Shown here: one piece after another, positions 51,523 to 60,846 of the stretch | Layout of the letters: each line of letters starts with the position of its first letter | How positions within the stretch are numbered: the first letter of the stretch is position 1 | Assembly (NCBI RefSeq): GCF_034006335.1 | Contig: NZ_JAWDIQ010000001.1 | Reading direction: 5' to 3' (one strand) | Source of the DNA: Paracerasibacillus soli | GTDB lineage: Bacteria; Bacillota; Bacilli; Bacillales; Amphibacillaceae | DNA: 64,000 bases | The notes under the pieces: generated by a model | The model's input: the letters and a program-made list of their open reading frames with translations, nothing else | The model's database searches: none | Told to the model about the DNA's origin: nothing | Made by a program: the position numbers and the translations under genes

Positions 51523-53362
51523 GTGAACATGATAGATACGTTGTTGCAACCGAAAATGCAGCCTCAAGTTATGCAATCATCTACAAGAGATAAGCGCATG
51601 CTAAAAAGCGATAATATTACATTCTTACAAGTATTCAATGAAAAGTCATTAGCTGACAACTGTGAATCAGTAAAGATAGATGATTGTAATAAAAAAAATG
51701 TTAGTGATCAATGGAAGCAAAATATGCAAACATTACTAGATCTCATAGATGAAATCCAAGAGTCAGTTGCTACACCTCAGCTAGAGAATCAATTAGCACA
51801 GTTAGATTCACTGCGGGATAAATTAGCTGAACTCATGAAAAATGCTTTTTCCACTCAAGAGGAAAATATCGAAGTTCATAAAAAGAATCCAAAACAAAAT
51901 GAACGAGAATTATTGGAAAGTATTATACAGGAAATGAACAGCATAATGCAAAATAATCCAAGCATTGAATGGAATAAGACAGAAATAGCAAATGGATTAC
52001 ATCAAATACAGGAAGCAGTCTCATTGGAAAAAAGGGAACGCTCTCGTTCCAATCACTGATGCACATAAGTCTTTGTTAAATGGGAAATCACAGGTGATTA
52101 ATCTATTCGATTCACTATCAGTAAGGACTGTGGATACTATACCAAACTTAGAAGACATAACGGGAAATGAAGATAAATCTGCAAAATATGATGCACTTAT
52201 AAAACAGATTCAATCAGTGTTGGCTAAAGTAGATAGTCAACCGACAGAGGCAGAAATAAGACAAGTTGCACCGAAAGTATTGGCTTTATTAGAACAATGG
52301 ATAAAGCTAACGAAAGCGGATGAACAAGGATCTATTAATCAAGGCAATGAGATGGATTCAGACATGGAAATGAATTGGAAGTCTCTTGTAAACCTATATC
52401 AAAATCGTATGCAAATCGCAGAGAATTCACCTTATAAATATGAAACGAAAGTAACCGTAACGGATGTTGCCAAGTGGTTAAAGCAAATTGGTGTGACAGA
52501 GGATCAGGAGATATCGGTTAAAAATGACAGGCTAATACAGCAAATTCAATCGATTTTTGCTGAAATGAATTCCACGTCGACTAAGTCAAATCTTCAGCTA
52601 CCACAGAGGGTTTTAACATTGTTAGAACAATGGACACAGTTGGTGAATGTGGAAAATCCTAATCAACTGGTAAAGCCAAATGGATTAGATTCAAAGTCAT
52701 GGACAACTTGGAAAACACTTGTTAGCTTGTATGAAAATCAGATGAACAGTCCTGTGGAATCTCCAAATCACAGTGAAATAGGGGTAAAGGCAACAGATAT
52801 TGCAGAATGGTTAAAACAAGTCGGTGGGGAAGATCATCGTGTGATTGTACCTCATGTGCCAAATCAAATCGTTTCTTCTCCAATGTCTAAAGTAGAGCAA
52901 TTTTATATTTACATGGACCAAAATCAAAATCAATCATCATCGGGAGAACAACTAATTGATCGTATACAAATGGTACTGAACCGAAGTCATTTCTTGAAAT
53001 TCGCGCAAGGAAATAGCCCTTTATTGATTTCGATTAGACCTGAAAATCTTGGGGATATGATGTTAAGGTTTACGCAAATTAATGGCGAAACTGCAATAAA
53101 AATTCTTGTTTCTACTCAGGCAACAAAGGAGTTATTGGAAGCGAATATGAAACAGTTAAAACATGCGTTTGCGCCACATCAAATTGTTATTGAGCGACAA
53201 GATGTGACAGCATCTACTCAGGATACAGATGCAAATGAGGCAAATCAAGAGTCACATGATCAGCAAGAACAGCGGCAATCACATGATCATAAACAAGAAG
53301 ATGCAAAAGACAATGCATTCAATGATCATTTAAGTGAGTTTTTAATGAATGAGGAAGTGTAG
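51523..53362 (+). CDS. fliK: Flagellar hook-length control protein FliK (one frameshift)
   Basis: FliK measures hook length and flips FlhB export specificity. The last third has the conserved domain PLLISIRPENLGDMMLRF, then a Gln/His/Asp-rich tail. The N-terminal and middle parts are low-complexity ruler. A segment of about 100 residues (ALIKQIQSVLAKVDS to VAKWLKQIGV) is repeated in tandem (RLIQQIQSIFAEMNS to IAEWLKQVGG). An extra A lies near 52030. GTG 51523 follows AAAGGGGGTG. Length is about 613 residues. Confidence 0.88.
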
Positions 53363-53877
53363 GTGTCCGATATGAATAAAATTGATGCATCTTATTTTTT
53401 ATCCAATCAAGAAACGAAACGTGCACCTAGTTCAGAATTAGGAAAAGATGAGTTTCTAAAGATATTGATGACACAATTACAAAATCAAGACCCATTAAAT
53501 CCAATGCAAGATACAGATTTTATTGCACAAATGGCTCAGTTTTCTTCTCTGGAACAAATGATGAATATGGCTACTTCTATTGATACGCTAGTACATAACC
53601 AACTCGTATCTCCAGTCGTACAATATAGCCATATGATTGGAAAACATGTTCTTATCAGTCTTATGATGAAGAAACAGGTAAAGAAACAGGGATGAAATCT
53701 GGCAAAGTTGTCGCAGTATCACAAAAAGATGGTTGGGCAATATTGGAAATGGAAAATGGTGATAAAGTGTATGCCGATAGTATTATCGAGGTAAGTGATA
53801 CTGCTATGACAGATGATGAAAAGGTAGAAACTGAAGGACCTAAAGAACCTGAACCAGATGTAGAGGGAAGTGAATAA
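53363..53877 (+). CDS. flgD: Flagellar hook cap protein FlgD (one frameshift)
   Basis: FlgD caps the growing hook. The N-terminal domain has the family block LGKDEFLKILMTQLQNQDPLNPMQDTDFIAQMAQFSSLEQM; the C-terminal barrel part includes SGKVVAVSQKDGWAILEMENG. A T is missing near 53650; repair gives IGKHVSYQSYDEETGKETG. Start GTG 53363 or ATG 53372. Acidic C-terminus. Length is about 171 residues. Confidence 0.93.
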
Positions 53878-53878
53878 G

Positions 53879-54250
53879 ATGGAGTCGCGCATGCATGCTA
53901 TTCAGCAGCACCATCTCTTGCAAGTACCACCAGTACAAAAAAATAAAAATACTGGACATTCTTCTCAATTTAAAGACTTATTAACAACTGAAACTTTAAA
54001 AGTAAGTAAACATGCTGCATCTCGTTTACAAGAAAGAAATATATCGATTGATAATAAGCAATGGGAAACAATTTCCGAAAAAATGGAAGAGGCTAAACAA
54101 AGAGGTATTACAGATTCGTTAGTCGTAACGAATAATGCGGCTTTACTTGTCAGTACTAAAAACCATACTGTTGTTACAGCCATGGATCGAGAAGAAGCAA
54201 CATCACGAATTTTTACAAATATAAATGGTACGATTTTGATTAACGATTAG
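53879..54250 (+). CDS. Flagellar operon protein of the TIGR02530 type
   Basis: The 123-residue frame between flgD and flgE matches the position and pattern of the small conserved flagellar operon protein family: KVSKHAASRLQERNISID near the middle, then VVTNNAALLVSTKNHTVVTAMDREE. Its role is not established. ATG 53879 follows AGAGGGAAG. The frame is intact. Confidence 0.75.
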   Translation: MESRMHAIQQHHLLQVPPVQKNKNTGHSSQFKDLLTTETLKVSKHAASRLQERNISIDNKQWETISEKMEEAKQRGITDSLVVTNNAALLVSTKNHTVVTAMDREEATSRIFTNINGTILIND

Positions 54251-54328
54251 GCTGGACCCTTTAGGGAGGCCAAAGCTGTGGAATGATGGAAGCAGCTAAA
54301 TAAATTGATGAAAAAAGGGGAAATAACA

Positions 54329-55200
54329 ATGTTACGTTCTATGTATGCAGGAATATCAGGTATGAAAAACTTTCAAACAAAGCTAGATTCTATCGGAAAC
54401 AATATCGCTAACGTGAATACAGTTGGCTATAAAAAAGGTAGAGTAACTTTCCAAGATATGATGAGTCAAACAATCTCATCAGCACAAGGTCCTAACGATG
54501 GGGTTCGTGGTGGTATTAATGCAAAACAAGTTGGTGTTGGTTCACAACTAGGTTCAATTGATACCATTCATACACAAGGTTTCCGTCAAACTACCGATAA
54601 TCCATTAGATTTAATGTTACAAGGTGATGGGATGTTTATTGTTTCTAAAACTGGTGGTACAGACTCAGAAGATTTAGCTTATACAAGAGCAGGAAACTTT
54701 TACTTGGATAATGATGGTCGTGTTGTGACTGCGGATGGGAATTATTTGATGGGATTTGATGTAGATGCGGATGGAAAAGTAACGGATGCTACTAAATTAG
54801 ATTATATAACGATTCCATTAGAAGAAAACGCTGGAGATGAAAAATCTAGAGCTATTAGCCTCAATATCCAACAGGATGGAACAGTAACCTATATTGATGA
54901 AGATAATAAGCAACAGGTTGCTGGTAAAATTGCACTTGCAATGTTCTCTAATCCAGGTGGTCTTGAAAAGCAGGCGGTAACTTATACCTTAATACGGATA
55001 ACGCAGGGCTTTCAGATAATTACTTCGAACCTGAATCAGAAGCAGCAACTATCGTAAGTGGGGCTCTTGAAATGTCTAACGTAGATTTAGCTGAAGAATT
55101 TACAGATATGATTACAGCACAACGTGGATTCCAAGCAAATACGCGTATGATTACAACTTCCGATGAAATTCTACAAGAATTAGTAAACTTAAAACGATAA
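54329..55200 (+). CDS. flgE: Flagellar hook protein FlgE (one frameshift)
   Basis: FlgE polymerises into the hook. The N-terminal D0 segment starts MLRSMYAGISGMKNFQTKLDSIGNNIANVNTVGYKKGRV; the C-terminal D0 ends FTDMITAQRGFQANTRMITTSDEILQELVNLKR. A G is missing near 54970; repair gives LEKAGGNLYLNTDNAGLSDNYF. About 290 residues, short as in Bacillus; older annotations call it flgG. A hairpin lies directly downstream. Confidence 0.93.
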
Positions 55201-55201
55201 T

Positions 55202-55241
55202 AAGGAGGGAGGGAGTGTCATAAAGGACACTCCCACCTAAA
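55202..55241 (+). promoter_or_regulatory. Ribosome binding site, hairpin and spacer in front of swrD
   Basis: AAGGAGG at 55202-55208 is a perfect Shine-Dalgarno, but 33 bases lie between it and ATG 55242. In that gap GGGAGTGTC (55211-55219) and GACACTCCC (55226-55234) form a 9-bp perfect hairpin of 24 bases. Without the hairpin the spacing would be nine bases, the usual distance. No other ribosome binding site is seen closer to the start. Confidence 0.75.
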
Positions 55242-55457
55242 ATGATTTCTTTAACGCGACTAAATGGAGAACATTTCACTTTAAATGCGATGATGATTGA
55301 GCAAATCCAGTCCTTTCCGGACACGACAATAACACTTAGCAATGGAAAAAAGCTAGTTGTAAAAGAGTCTGAAGAAGACGTCAAAAACTTGACGCTAAAA
55401 ATTTATCAAAAAATTGGCTTGCAGCCGTTATCTATACATGAAGTGGGTGAGCGATAA
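55242..55457 (+). CDS. swrD: Swarming motility protein SwrD (FlbD family)
   Basis: SwrD increases flagellar power for swarming. The 71-residue frame starts MISLTRLNGEHFTLNAMMIEQ, as FlbD-family proteins do, and has ITLSNGKKLVVKES. ATG 55242 is fixed by this match, so the unusual ribosome binding site spacing is real. It is intact and overlaps fliL by one base (TAATG). Confidence 0.9.
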   Translation: MISLTRLNGEHFTLNAMMIEQIQSFPDTTITLSNGKKLVVKESEEDVKNLTLKIYQKIGLQPLSIHEVGER

Positions 55458-55880
55458 TGAGTAAATTAATGAAGGTGATGTTAACTTCTATCATTATTAT
55501 TATATTTATCGGTGGTATTGCTGCTGTGATATATTTTAATTTTATGAGTGATAAAAATAAAAGTGATAAACAATCCATTGATGATATCGTAGAATATTCA
55601 TTTGAAACACCCGAAATTACGACTAATTATCCTGGAAGATGGTAGTTTTGTACGTATTCAATTTCAAGTTGTAACAGATAGTAAACAAGCTAAAAAAGAA
55701 ATAGAAAAAAGAGAGTTTCAAGTTAAAAACATTTTAATCAAAGAGATAGCTACAATGAAAGAAGAAGATTTTAAGTCTGGTCTTGGAAATTTAGAGAAGG
55801 CCCTACAAACAAAACTAAATGATGTCATGGCAGAAGGAAAAGTTGTTGGTGTTTACACGATAAATAAAATCTTACAGTAA
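55457..55880 (+). CDS. fliL: Flagellar basal body-associated protein FliL (one frameshift)
   Basis: FliL is an inner-membrane protein that supports stator function. An N-terminal membrane helix (VMLTSIIIIIFIGGIAAVIYF) is followed by the periplasm-side SPFH-like domain ending KVVGVYTINKILQ. An extra T lies near 55628; removal gives ITTNILEDGSFVRIQFQVV. Length is about 140 residues. Confidence 0.9.
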
Positions 55881-55931
55881 TACTAACATTTATTATTTCA
55901 TGAGAATATTCTCCTGCATGGAGGTGATTTT

Positions 55932-56917
55932 TTGGTTGATGATGTTCTTTCACAAAATGAAATTGATGCGCTACTTTCAGCATTATCATTGGTGAAATGG
56001 ATGCGGAAGAATTAAAGCAAGAGGAAGTTGAAAAAAAAGTACGTGTGTATGACTTTAAACGAGCATTACGATTTTCTAAAGATCAGATTCGAAGTATTGG
56101 AAGAATACATGAAAATTACGCCCGGCTACTTACTACGTTTTTTTTTGGTCAATTGCGAACGTATGTAAATATAGCTGTTGCATCTGTTGATCAAATTCCA
56201 TACGAAGAATTTATTCGTTCGATTCCGAAAATGACCATATTAAATGTATTTAGTATGACGCCATTAGATGGACGGGTCATTATGGAAGTAAACCCCAATA
56301 TCGCCTACACAATGATGGATCGTGTGCTTGGAGGTAAAGGTGGAACCGAAAATAAAGTAGACGGTTTAACGGAAATTGAAACAATGCTTATGACGCAGTT
56401 GTTCGAAAAAACAGGCACAAGTTTACATGAAGCATGGGCTTCATTAATTGACATACAGCCTGAATTGGAGGATTTTGAGGTTAATCCACAGTTTTTACAA
56501 ATGGTATCCCCAAATGAGACAGTTGTTGTCGTTTCGTTAAATACAACGATTGGAGAAGTAAGCGGGATGATTAATATTTGTATCCCCCACATTGTATTGG
56601 AACCAGTTATACCAAAACTATCTGTACATTATCAAATGCAGACAGCAACTAAGAAGCGAGATCCAGATGCTTATGAAAAGCTTACTAAAAATATTCAAAA
56701 TGCAAAAATCCAAGCAAATGCAATATTAGGACATGCACAAATGACGATACATGAATTTTTGCATCTGAAACAAAATGACGTCATTACTTTAAATCAGTCT
56801 ATAGATGACCCGTTAATATTGATGTTGAATAAGGAACCGAAGTTTTATGTTCAACCAGGTAAATATAAAAATAGAACTTCTGTTCAAATTCTGGAGGAAA
56901 TAAAGGGGGAGATGAGT
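55932..56917 (+). CDS. fliM: Flagellar motor switch protein FliM (reads through into fliY)
   Basis: FliM is the C-ring protein that binds CheY-P. The N-terminal LSQNEIDALLSALS is the CheY-binding motif; the middle has VYDFKRALRFSKDQIRSIGRIHENYARLLTTFF; the C-terminal SpoA-like domain follows. TTG 55932 is the start after GAGGTG. A base is missing near 55989. The given frame runs on into fliY without a stop; one more G in the run at 56905-56909 would end the protein with EEIKGGDEYDE. Confidence 0.88.
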
Positions 56918-58056
56918 ATGACGAATGATGGAATGCTCTCACAAGATGAAATTGATGCGCTTTTAAATATTGGATCGGATGAAGCGGAAGAAGTAAGTAC
57001 TGATTCAGCTGAGGAATTAACAAACCTTGAAGAAGACACATTAGGTGAAATTGGTAATATTTCATTTGGTAGTTCCGCTACTACACTATCGACATTATTG
57101 AATCAAAAGGTAGAAATTACGACTCCAACCGTTTGTATTATGGATAAAAATAAGCTGATTGAAAAATTTGAAGATGACCATATCAGTGTTGAAGTTAATT
57201 ATATTGAAGGTTTTATTGGTACAAATGTTTTTATGATTAAGGTGCAAGATGCAGCCATTATTTCCGATATTATGCTCGGAGGAGATGGTTCAGCGCCATC
57301 AATGGATTTAAATGAAATCCATCTTAGTGCTGTACAAGAAGCTATGAATCAAATGATGGGTGCAGCTGCAACGAGTATGTCGACTATCTTTAATAAACGG
57401 GTTGATATTTCACCACCTAACATTTTAAGTAAAGAGATTGAAGAGGAATTCTTTCAAAAGCAGTTTGCCGATGAACACACCTATGTAAAAGTATCATTTC
57501 ATTTAAAAGTAGGGAACTTATCGACTCTAATATTATGCAAATTATGCCATTAGAGTTTGCGAAGGAACAAGCAAATCAATTACTTCGTTTATCTGAAGAA
57601 GAAGTGAGTAGTACCATGGTAGTTGAGGAGATTGAACCAATGGAGCAGACGAATATGTATCATGAAAATCAAGTGAAACAAGCGCCGGTTCATGAAGAAC
57701 CACAATATATCGGTAATCCAGTTGATAAACATCATGCTGTCATCCAAGAAGCGGCATTTTCAGACTTAACACAAGCAGAATTAAATAATAGCGAAAAACG
57801 TAATTTAGATATGTTATTGGATATTCCATTAAAAGTTACAGTGGAGCTTGGACGTACAAATCGAACAATCAAGGATATTCTTGATTTAACATCTGGTTCA
57901 ATTGTTGAATTAGACAAATTAGCTGGAGAGCCGGTTGATATTCTTGTTAATGAAAAGCTTATCGCTAAAGGTGAAGTAGTTGTTATAGATGAAAACTTTG
58001 GTGTTCGTGTAACAGATATTGTAAGTCAAATCGACCGTTTGAAAAATCTAAAATAA
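56918..58056 (+). CDS. fliY: Flagellar motor switch phosphatase FliY (one frameshift)
   Basis: FliY is the CheC-type CheY-P phosphatase and C-ring protein of Bacillus, with an N-terminal CheY-binding segment (MLSQDEIDALLN), two phosphatase motifs with EIGNISFGSSATTLS and AVQEAMNQMMGAAATSMS, and a C-terminal SpoA domain ending VRVTDIVSQIDRLKNLK. An A is missing near 57520; repair gives NLIDSNIMQIMPLEFAKEQ. ATG 56918 is best spaced from AAAGGGGGAG; the frame is continuous with fliM here. Length is about 380 residues. Confidence 0.92.
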
Positions 58057-58077
58057 TGAATAAGAGGTGCTTTATTT

Positions 58078-58440
58078 ATGGGAAATAAGATTTTGATTGT
58101 AGACGATGCAGCATTTATGAGAATGATGGTTAAAGATATTTTAATAAAAAATGGTTTTGAAGTTGTAGGAGAAGCACAAGATGGTGCCCAAGCCGTTGAA
58201 AAATATAAAGAATTGACTCCAGATCTTGTAACGATGGATATTACAATGCCTGAAATGGATGGAATTACGGCATTAAAACAGATAAAAGAAATTAATCCAA
58301 GTGCAAAAATTATTATGTGTTCTGCAATGGGTCAACAAGCAATGGTTATTGACGCAATCCAAGCTGGCGCAAAAGATTTTATCGTCAAGCCATTCCAAGC
58401 CGATCGTGTTATTGAAGCCATTCAAAAAGCACTTAATTAG
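58078..58440 (+). CDS. cheY: Chemotaxis response regulator CheY
   Basis: CheY-P changes motor rotation by binding FliM and FliY. The 120-residue receiver domain has the acidic pair in LIVDDAAFMR, the phosphorylated Asp in VTMDITMPEMDG, a signalling serine in MCSAMGQQ and the lysine in FIVKPFQ. The frame is intact. It lies inside the fla/che operon after fliY, as in B. subtilis. Confidence 0.96.
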   Translation: MGNKILIVDDAAFMRMMVKDILIKNGFEVVGEAQDGAQAVEKYKELTPDLVTMDITMPEMDGITALKQIKEINPSAKIIMCSAMGQQAMVIDAIQAGAKDFIVKPFQADRVIEAIQKALN

Positions 58441-58451
58441 GACTGTGACAT

Positions 58452-59105
58452 ATGATGAAAAAAATTGGCGTATATTGTTTTGCTATCGTCATTATATTTA
58501 ACATTTTACCAATTGTTGCACATGCCCAAGATAAAAATATAACGGATTGTTTTAATGATGAGAAAAATTGCGATGACCTCAATCAAGTTCCTGCAAAAGA
58601 TGATGTTCAGGATAAGGAAAATGCAAAGAGTGAGCAATTTTCTTCTAATCAATCATTGGGATTCGATTTAGTGAAAATGGTATTTGCGCTATTATTTGTT
58701 TTAGCACTCATTTATGGTTTGCTAAAATTCCTGAATAAGCGTAATAAAATGTATCAGCAAGTAAAAATGCTTGATAACATAGGTGGTATTTCGTTAGGGG
58801 CAAATAAATCTATACAAATTATTCGTATTGATTCAAAGCTATTTTTAATCGGAGTTGGCGACAATGTCGAGTTGTTACAAGAGATTTCGGATGAAGCAGT
58901 GAAAACTGCTCTTCTAGAGCAAAAAGAAGAGGAAGTAAGGCAACCGAGCTTCATTTCTTCTTTGCTGTCCCGAAAAAAACCGAGTATAGAAGAAAAGCAA
59001 GCGAATAAGTTTTCAAATATATTTAAAGATGAGTTAGATCAAATGATGCATAATCGACGTCAATTAATGACACAGCACAAAGATGAGGTGGATCGCCATG
59101 AATGA
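58452..59105 (+). CDS. fliZ: Flagellar biosynthesis protein FliO/FliZ
   Basis: FliZ of Bacillus is the FliO homologue, a membrane protein that helps assemble FliP in the export gate. A signal peptide (IGVYCFAIVIIFNILPIVAHA) precedes an acidic ectodomain; a membrane helix (VKMVFALLFVLALIYGLLKF) follows, then a cytoplasmic tail with SLGANKSIQIIRIDSKLFLIGVGDNV. It is intact at 217 residues; start ATG 58452 or ATG 58455. Confidence 0.9.
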   Translation: MMKKIGVYCFAIVIIFNILPIVAHAQDKNITDCFNDEKNCDDLNQVPAKDDVQDKENAKSEQFSSNQSLGFDLVKMVFALLFVLALIYGLLKFLNKRNKMYQQVKMLDNIGGISLGANKSIQIIRIDSKLFLIGVGDNVELLQEISDEAVKTALLEQKEEEVRQPSFISSLLSRKKPSIEEKQANKFSNIFKDELDQMMHNRRQLMTQHKDEVDRHE

Positions 59106-59763
59106 TTTAATAAATACATTTTCCACTACTGATCCATCCTCTGTATCAACATCTGTTAAGTTATTACTCGTATTAACCGTTTTGTCATTAGCCCCTAGCA
59201 TTCTCATCTTAATGACAAGTTTTACACGTATTGTGATTGTTTTATCCTTTGTTCGGACATCGCTGGCTACACAACAAATGCCACCGAATCAAGTTCTTGT
59301 TGGACTAGCACTCTTTCTAACCTTTTTTATTATGGCGCCAACATTTCATCAAGTTTATGATGAAGCTTTACAACCTTTATTTGATGAAAAGATAACATTA
59401 GATGAAGCTTACGACAAAGCGAGTGAGCCTATGAAAGAATTTATGGCAAAACATACAAGGCAAAAGGATTTAGCTTTATTTATGAATTATGCACATTTAG
59501 ATAAGCCTGATTCGGTACAAGAAATTCCACTAACTGCTTTAGTTCCAGCTTTTGCTATTAGTGAATTGAAAACAGCGTTTCAAATGGGCTTTTTAATTTT
59601 TGTGCCTTTTTTAATTATTGATATGGCGGTTGCAAGTGTCCTAATGTCAATGGGAATGATGATGCTTCCACCAGTAATGATTTCATTGCCATTTAAAATT
59701 TTATTATTTGTCCTGGTAGATGGTTGGTATTTAATTACAAACTCGATATTGCAAGGATTTTAA
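59098..59763 (+). CDS. fliP: Flagellar export gate protein FliP
   Basis: FliP forms the core of the export gate with FliQ and FliR. The 221-residue protein has four membrane segments and the family motif SFTRIVIVLSFVRTSLATQQMPPNQVLVGLALFLTFF, plus PLTALVPAFAISELKTAFQMGF. ATG 59098 follows GAGGTGG and overlaps fliZ by eight bases. It is intact. Confidence 0.95.
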   Translation: MNDLINTFSTTDPSSVSTSVKLLLVLTVLSLAPSILILMTSFTRIVIVLSFVRTSLATQQMPPNQVLVGLALFLTFFIMAPTFHQVYDEALQPLFDEKITLDEAYDKASEPMKEFMAKHTRQKDLALFMNYAHLDKPDSVQEIPLTALVPAFAISELKTAFQMGFLIFVPFLIIDMAVASVLMSMGMMMLPPVMISLPFKILLFVLVDGWYLITNSILQGF

Positions 59764-59790
59764 TAATGCTAAATAAGAGGGTGTTTTGCA

Positions 59791-60060
59791 TTGAGTACAG
59801 AATTTGTTTTAAGTTTGGCTGAAAAAGGAATTTTTACCATCATTATCATAACTGGTCCATTACTTATTCTCGCCTTAGCAGTAGGACTATTAGTAAGTAT
59901 TTTACAAGCAACAACTCAAATTCAAGAACAGACACTAGCGTTTATTCCTAAAATAGTTGCTGTTCTCGTTGGGCTAGTATTTTTTGGACCTTGGATGCTG
60001 ACTAAAATGGTTGAATTCACTATCAATATTTATTCCAATCTCAATCAGTTTGTAGGGTAA
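59791..60060 (+). CDS. fliQ: Flagellar export gate protein FliQ
   Basis: FliQ is an 89-residue two-helix gate subunit; the segment VGLLVSILQATTQIQEQTLAFIPKI matches the family. TTG 59791 follows AAGAGGGTG. The frame is intact, and fliR starts three bases after its stop. Confidence 0.94.
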   Translation: MSTEFVLSLAEKGIFTIIIITGPLLILALAVGLLVSILQATTQIQEQTLAFIPKIVAVLVGLVFFGPWMLTKMVEFTINIYSNLNQFVG

Positions 60061-60063
60061 AAA

Positions 60064-60846
60064 ATGGAGAATTTATTTAACTTAAGTACCTTTTTACTAT
60101 TTTTACTCATATTTATTCGTATTCTAGCATTTTTTGCAACACTCCCTTTATTTTCTTATCGAACGATTCCATTACCATTTAAAATTGGGGTAAGCTTCTT
60201 TTTAGCATTTATTATGGCACAGACACTAAAAGATTCATATCTCTTTGTGTTTAATGAAACATTTGTACTGCTCATTGTAAAAGAAGCAATTGTCGGTCTA
60301 TTAATAGGTCTAATTGCTTATATGATACTAGCTGCTGTACAGATTGCAGGTGGATTTATTGATTTTCAAATGGGATTTGCAATAGCAAATGTAGTTGATC
60401 CACAAACAGGCGCACAAAGTCCAATTATTGGTCAATATTTTTATATATTTGCACTGCTATTTCTATTATCGGTTGATGGGCACCATTTATTAATAGATGG
60501 AATCTATTATAGTTTTCAATTTGTGCCAGTGGACACATTTATACCGTTTGAACATGGTTCTATTATTGATTTTGTTATATCTACATTTAGTAAAATGTTT
60601 TTAATTGCATTTCAAATGTCCATCCCAATTGTCGGGTGTTTATTTTTAGTTGATGTGGCATTAGGAATCGTCGCAAGAACAGTTCCACAACTAAATGTAT
60701 TTGTAGTTGGATTGCCTTTAAAAATAATCGTTAGCTTTTTCGCTTTATTTATCTTTTTTAGTTTATATATCGTGTTAGCAAAGAACTTATTCGGAACAAT
60801 GTTTCAAACGATGCATCGACTAATGCAATTATTTGGGGGGCTTAAC
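60064..60846 (+). CDS. fliR: Flagellar export gate protein FliR (in one frame with flhB)
   Basis: FliR completes the FliPQR gate. It has six hydrophobic segments, with FIRILAFFATLPLFSYRTIP at the start and the central AGGFIDFQMGFAIANVVDPQTGAQSPI motif. It ends near MHRLMQLFGG. The given frame then continues into FlhB through a run of six G at 60835-60840; a seventh G would end FliR at GGA with TAA and leave flhB to start at TTG 60847. The stop-free fusion is what the sequence shows. Confidence 0.88.
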
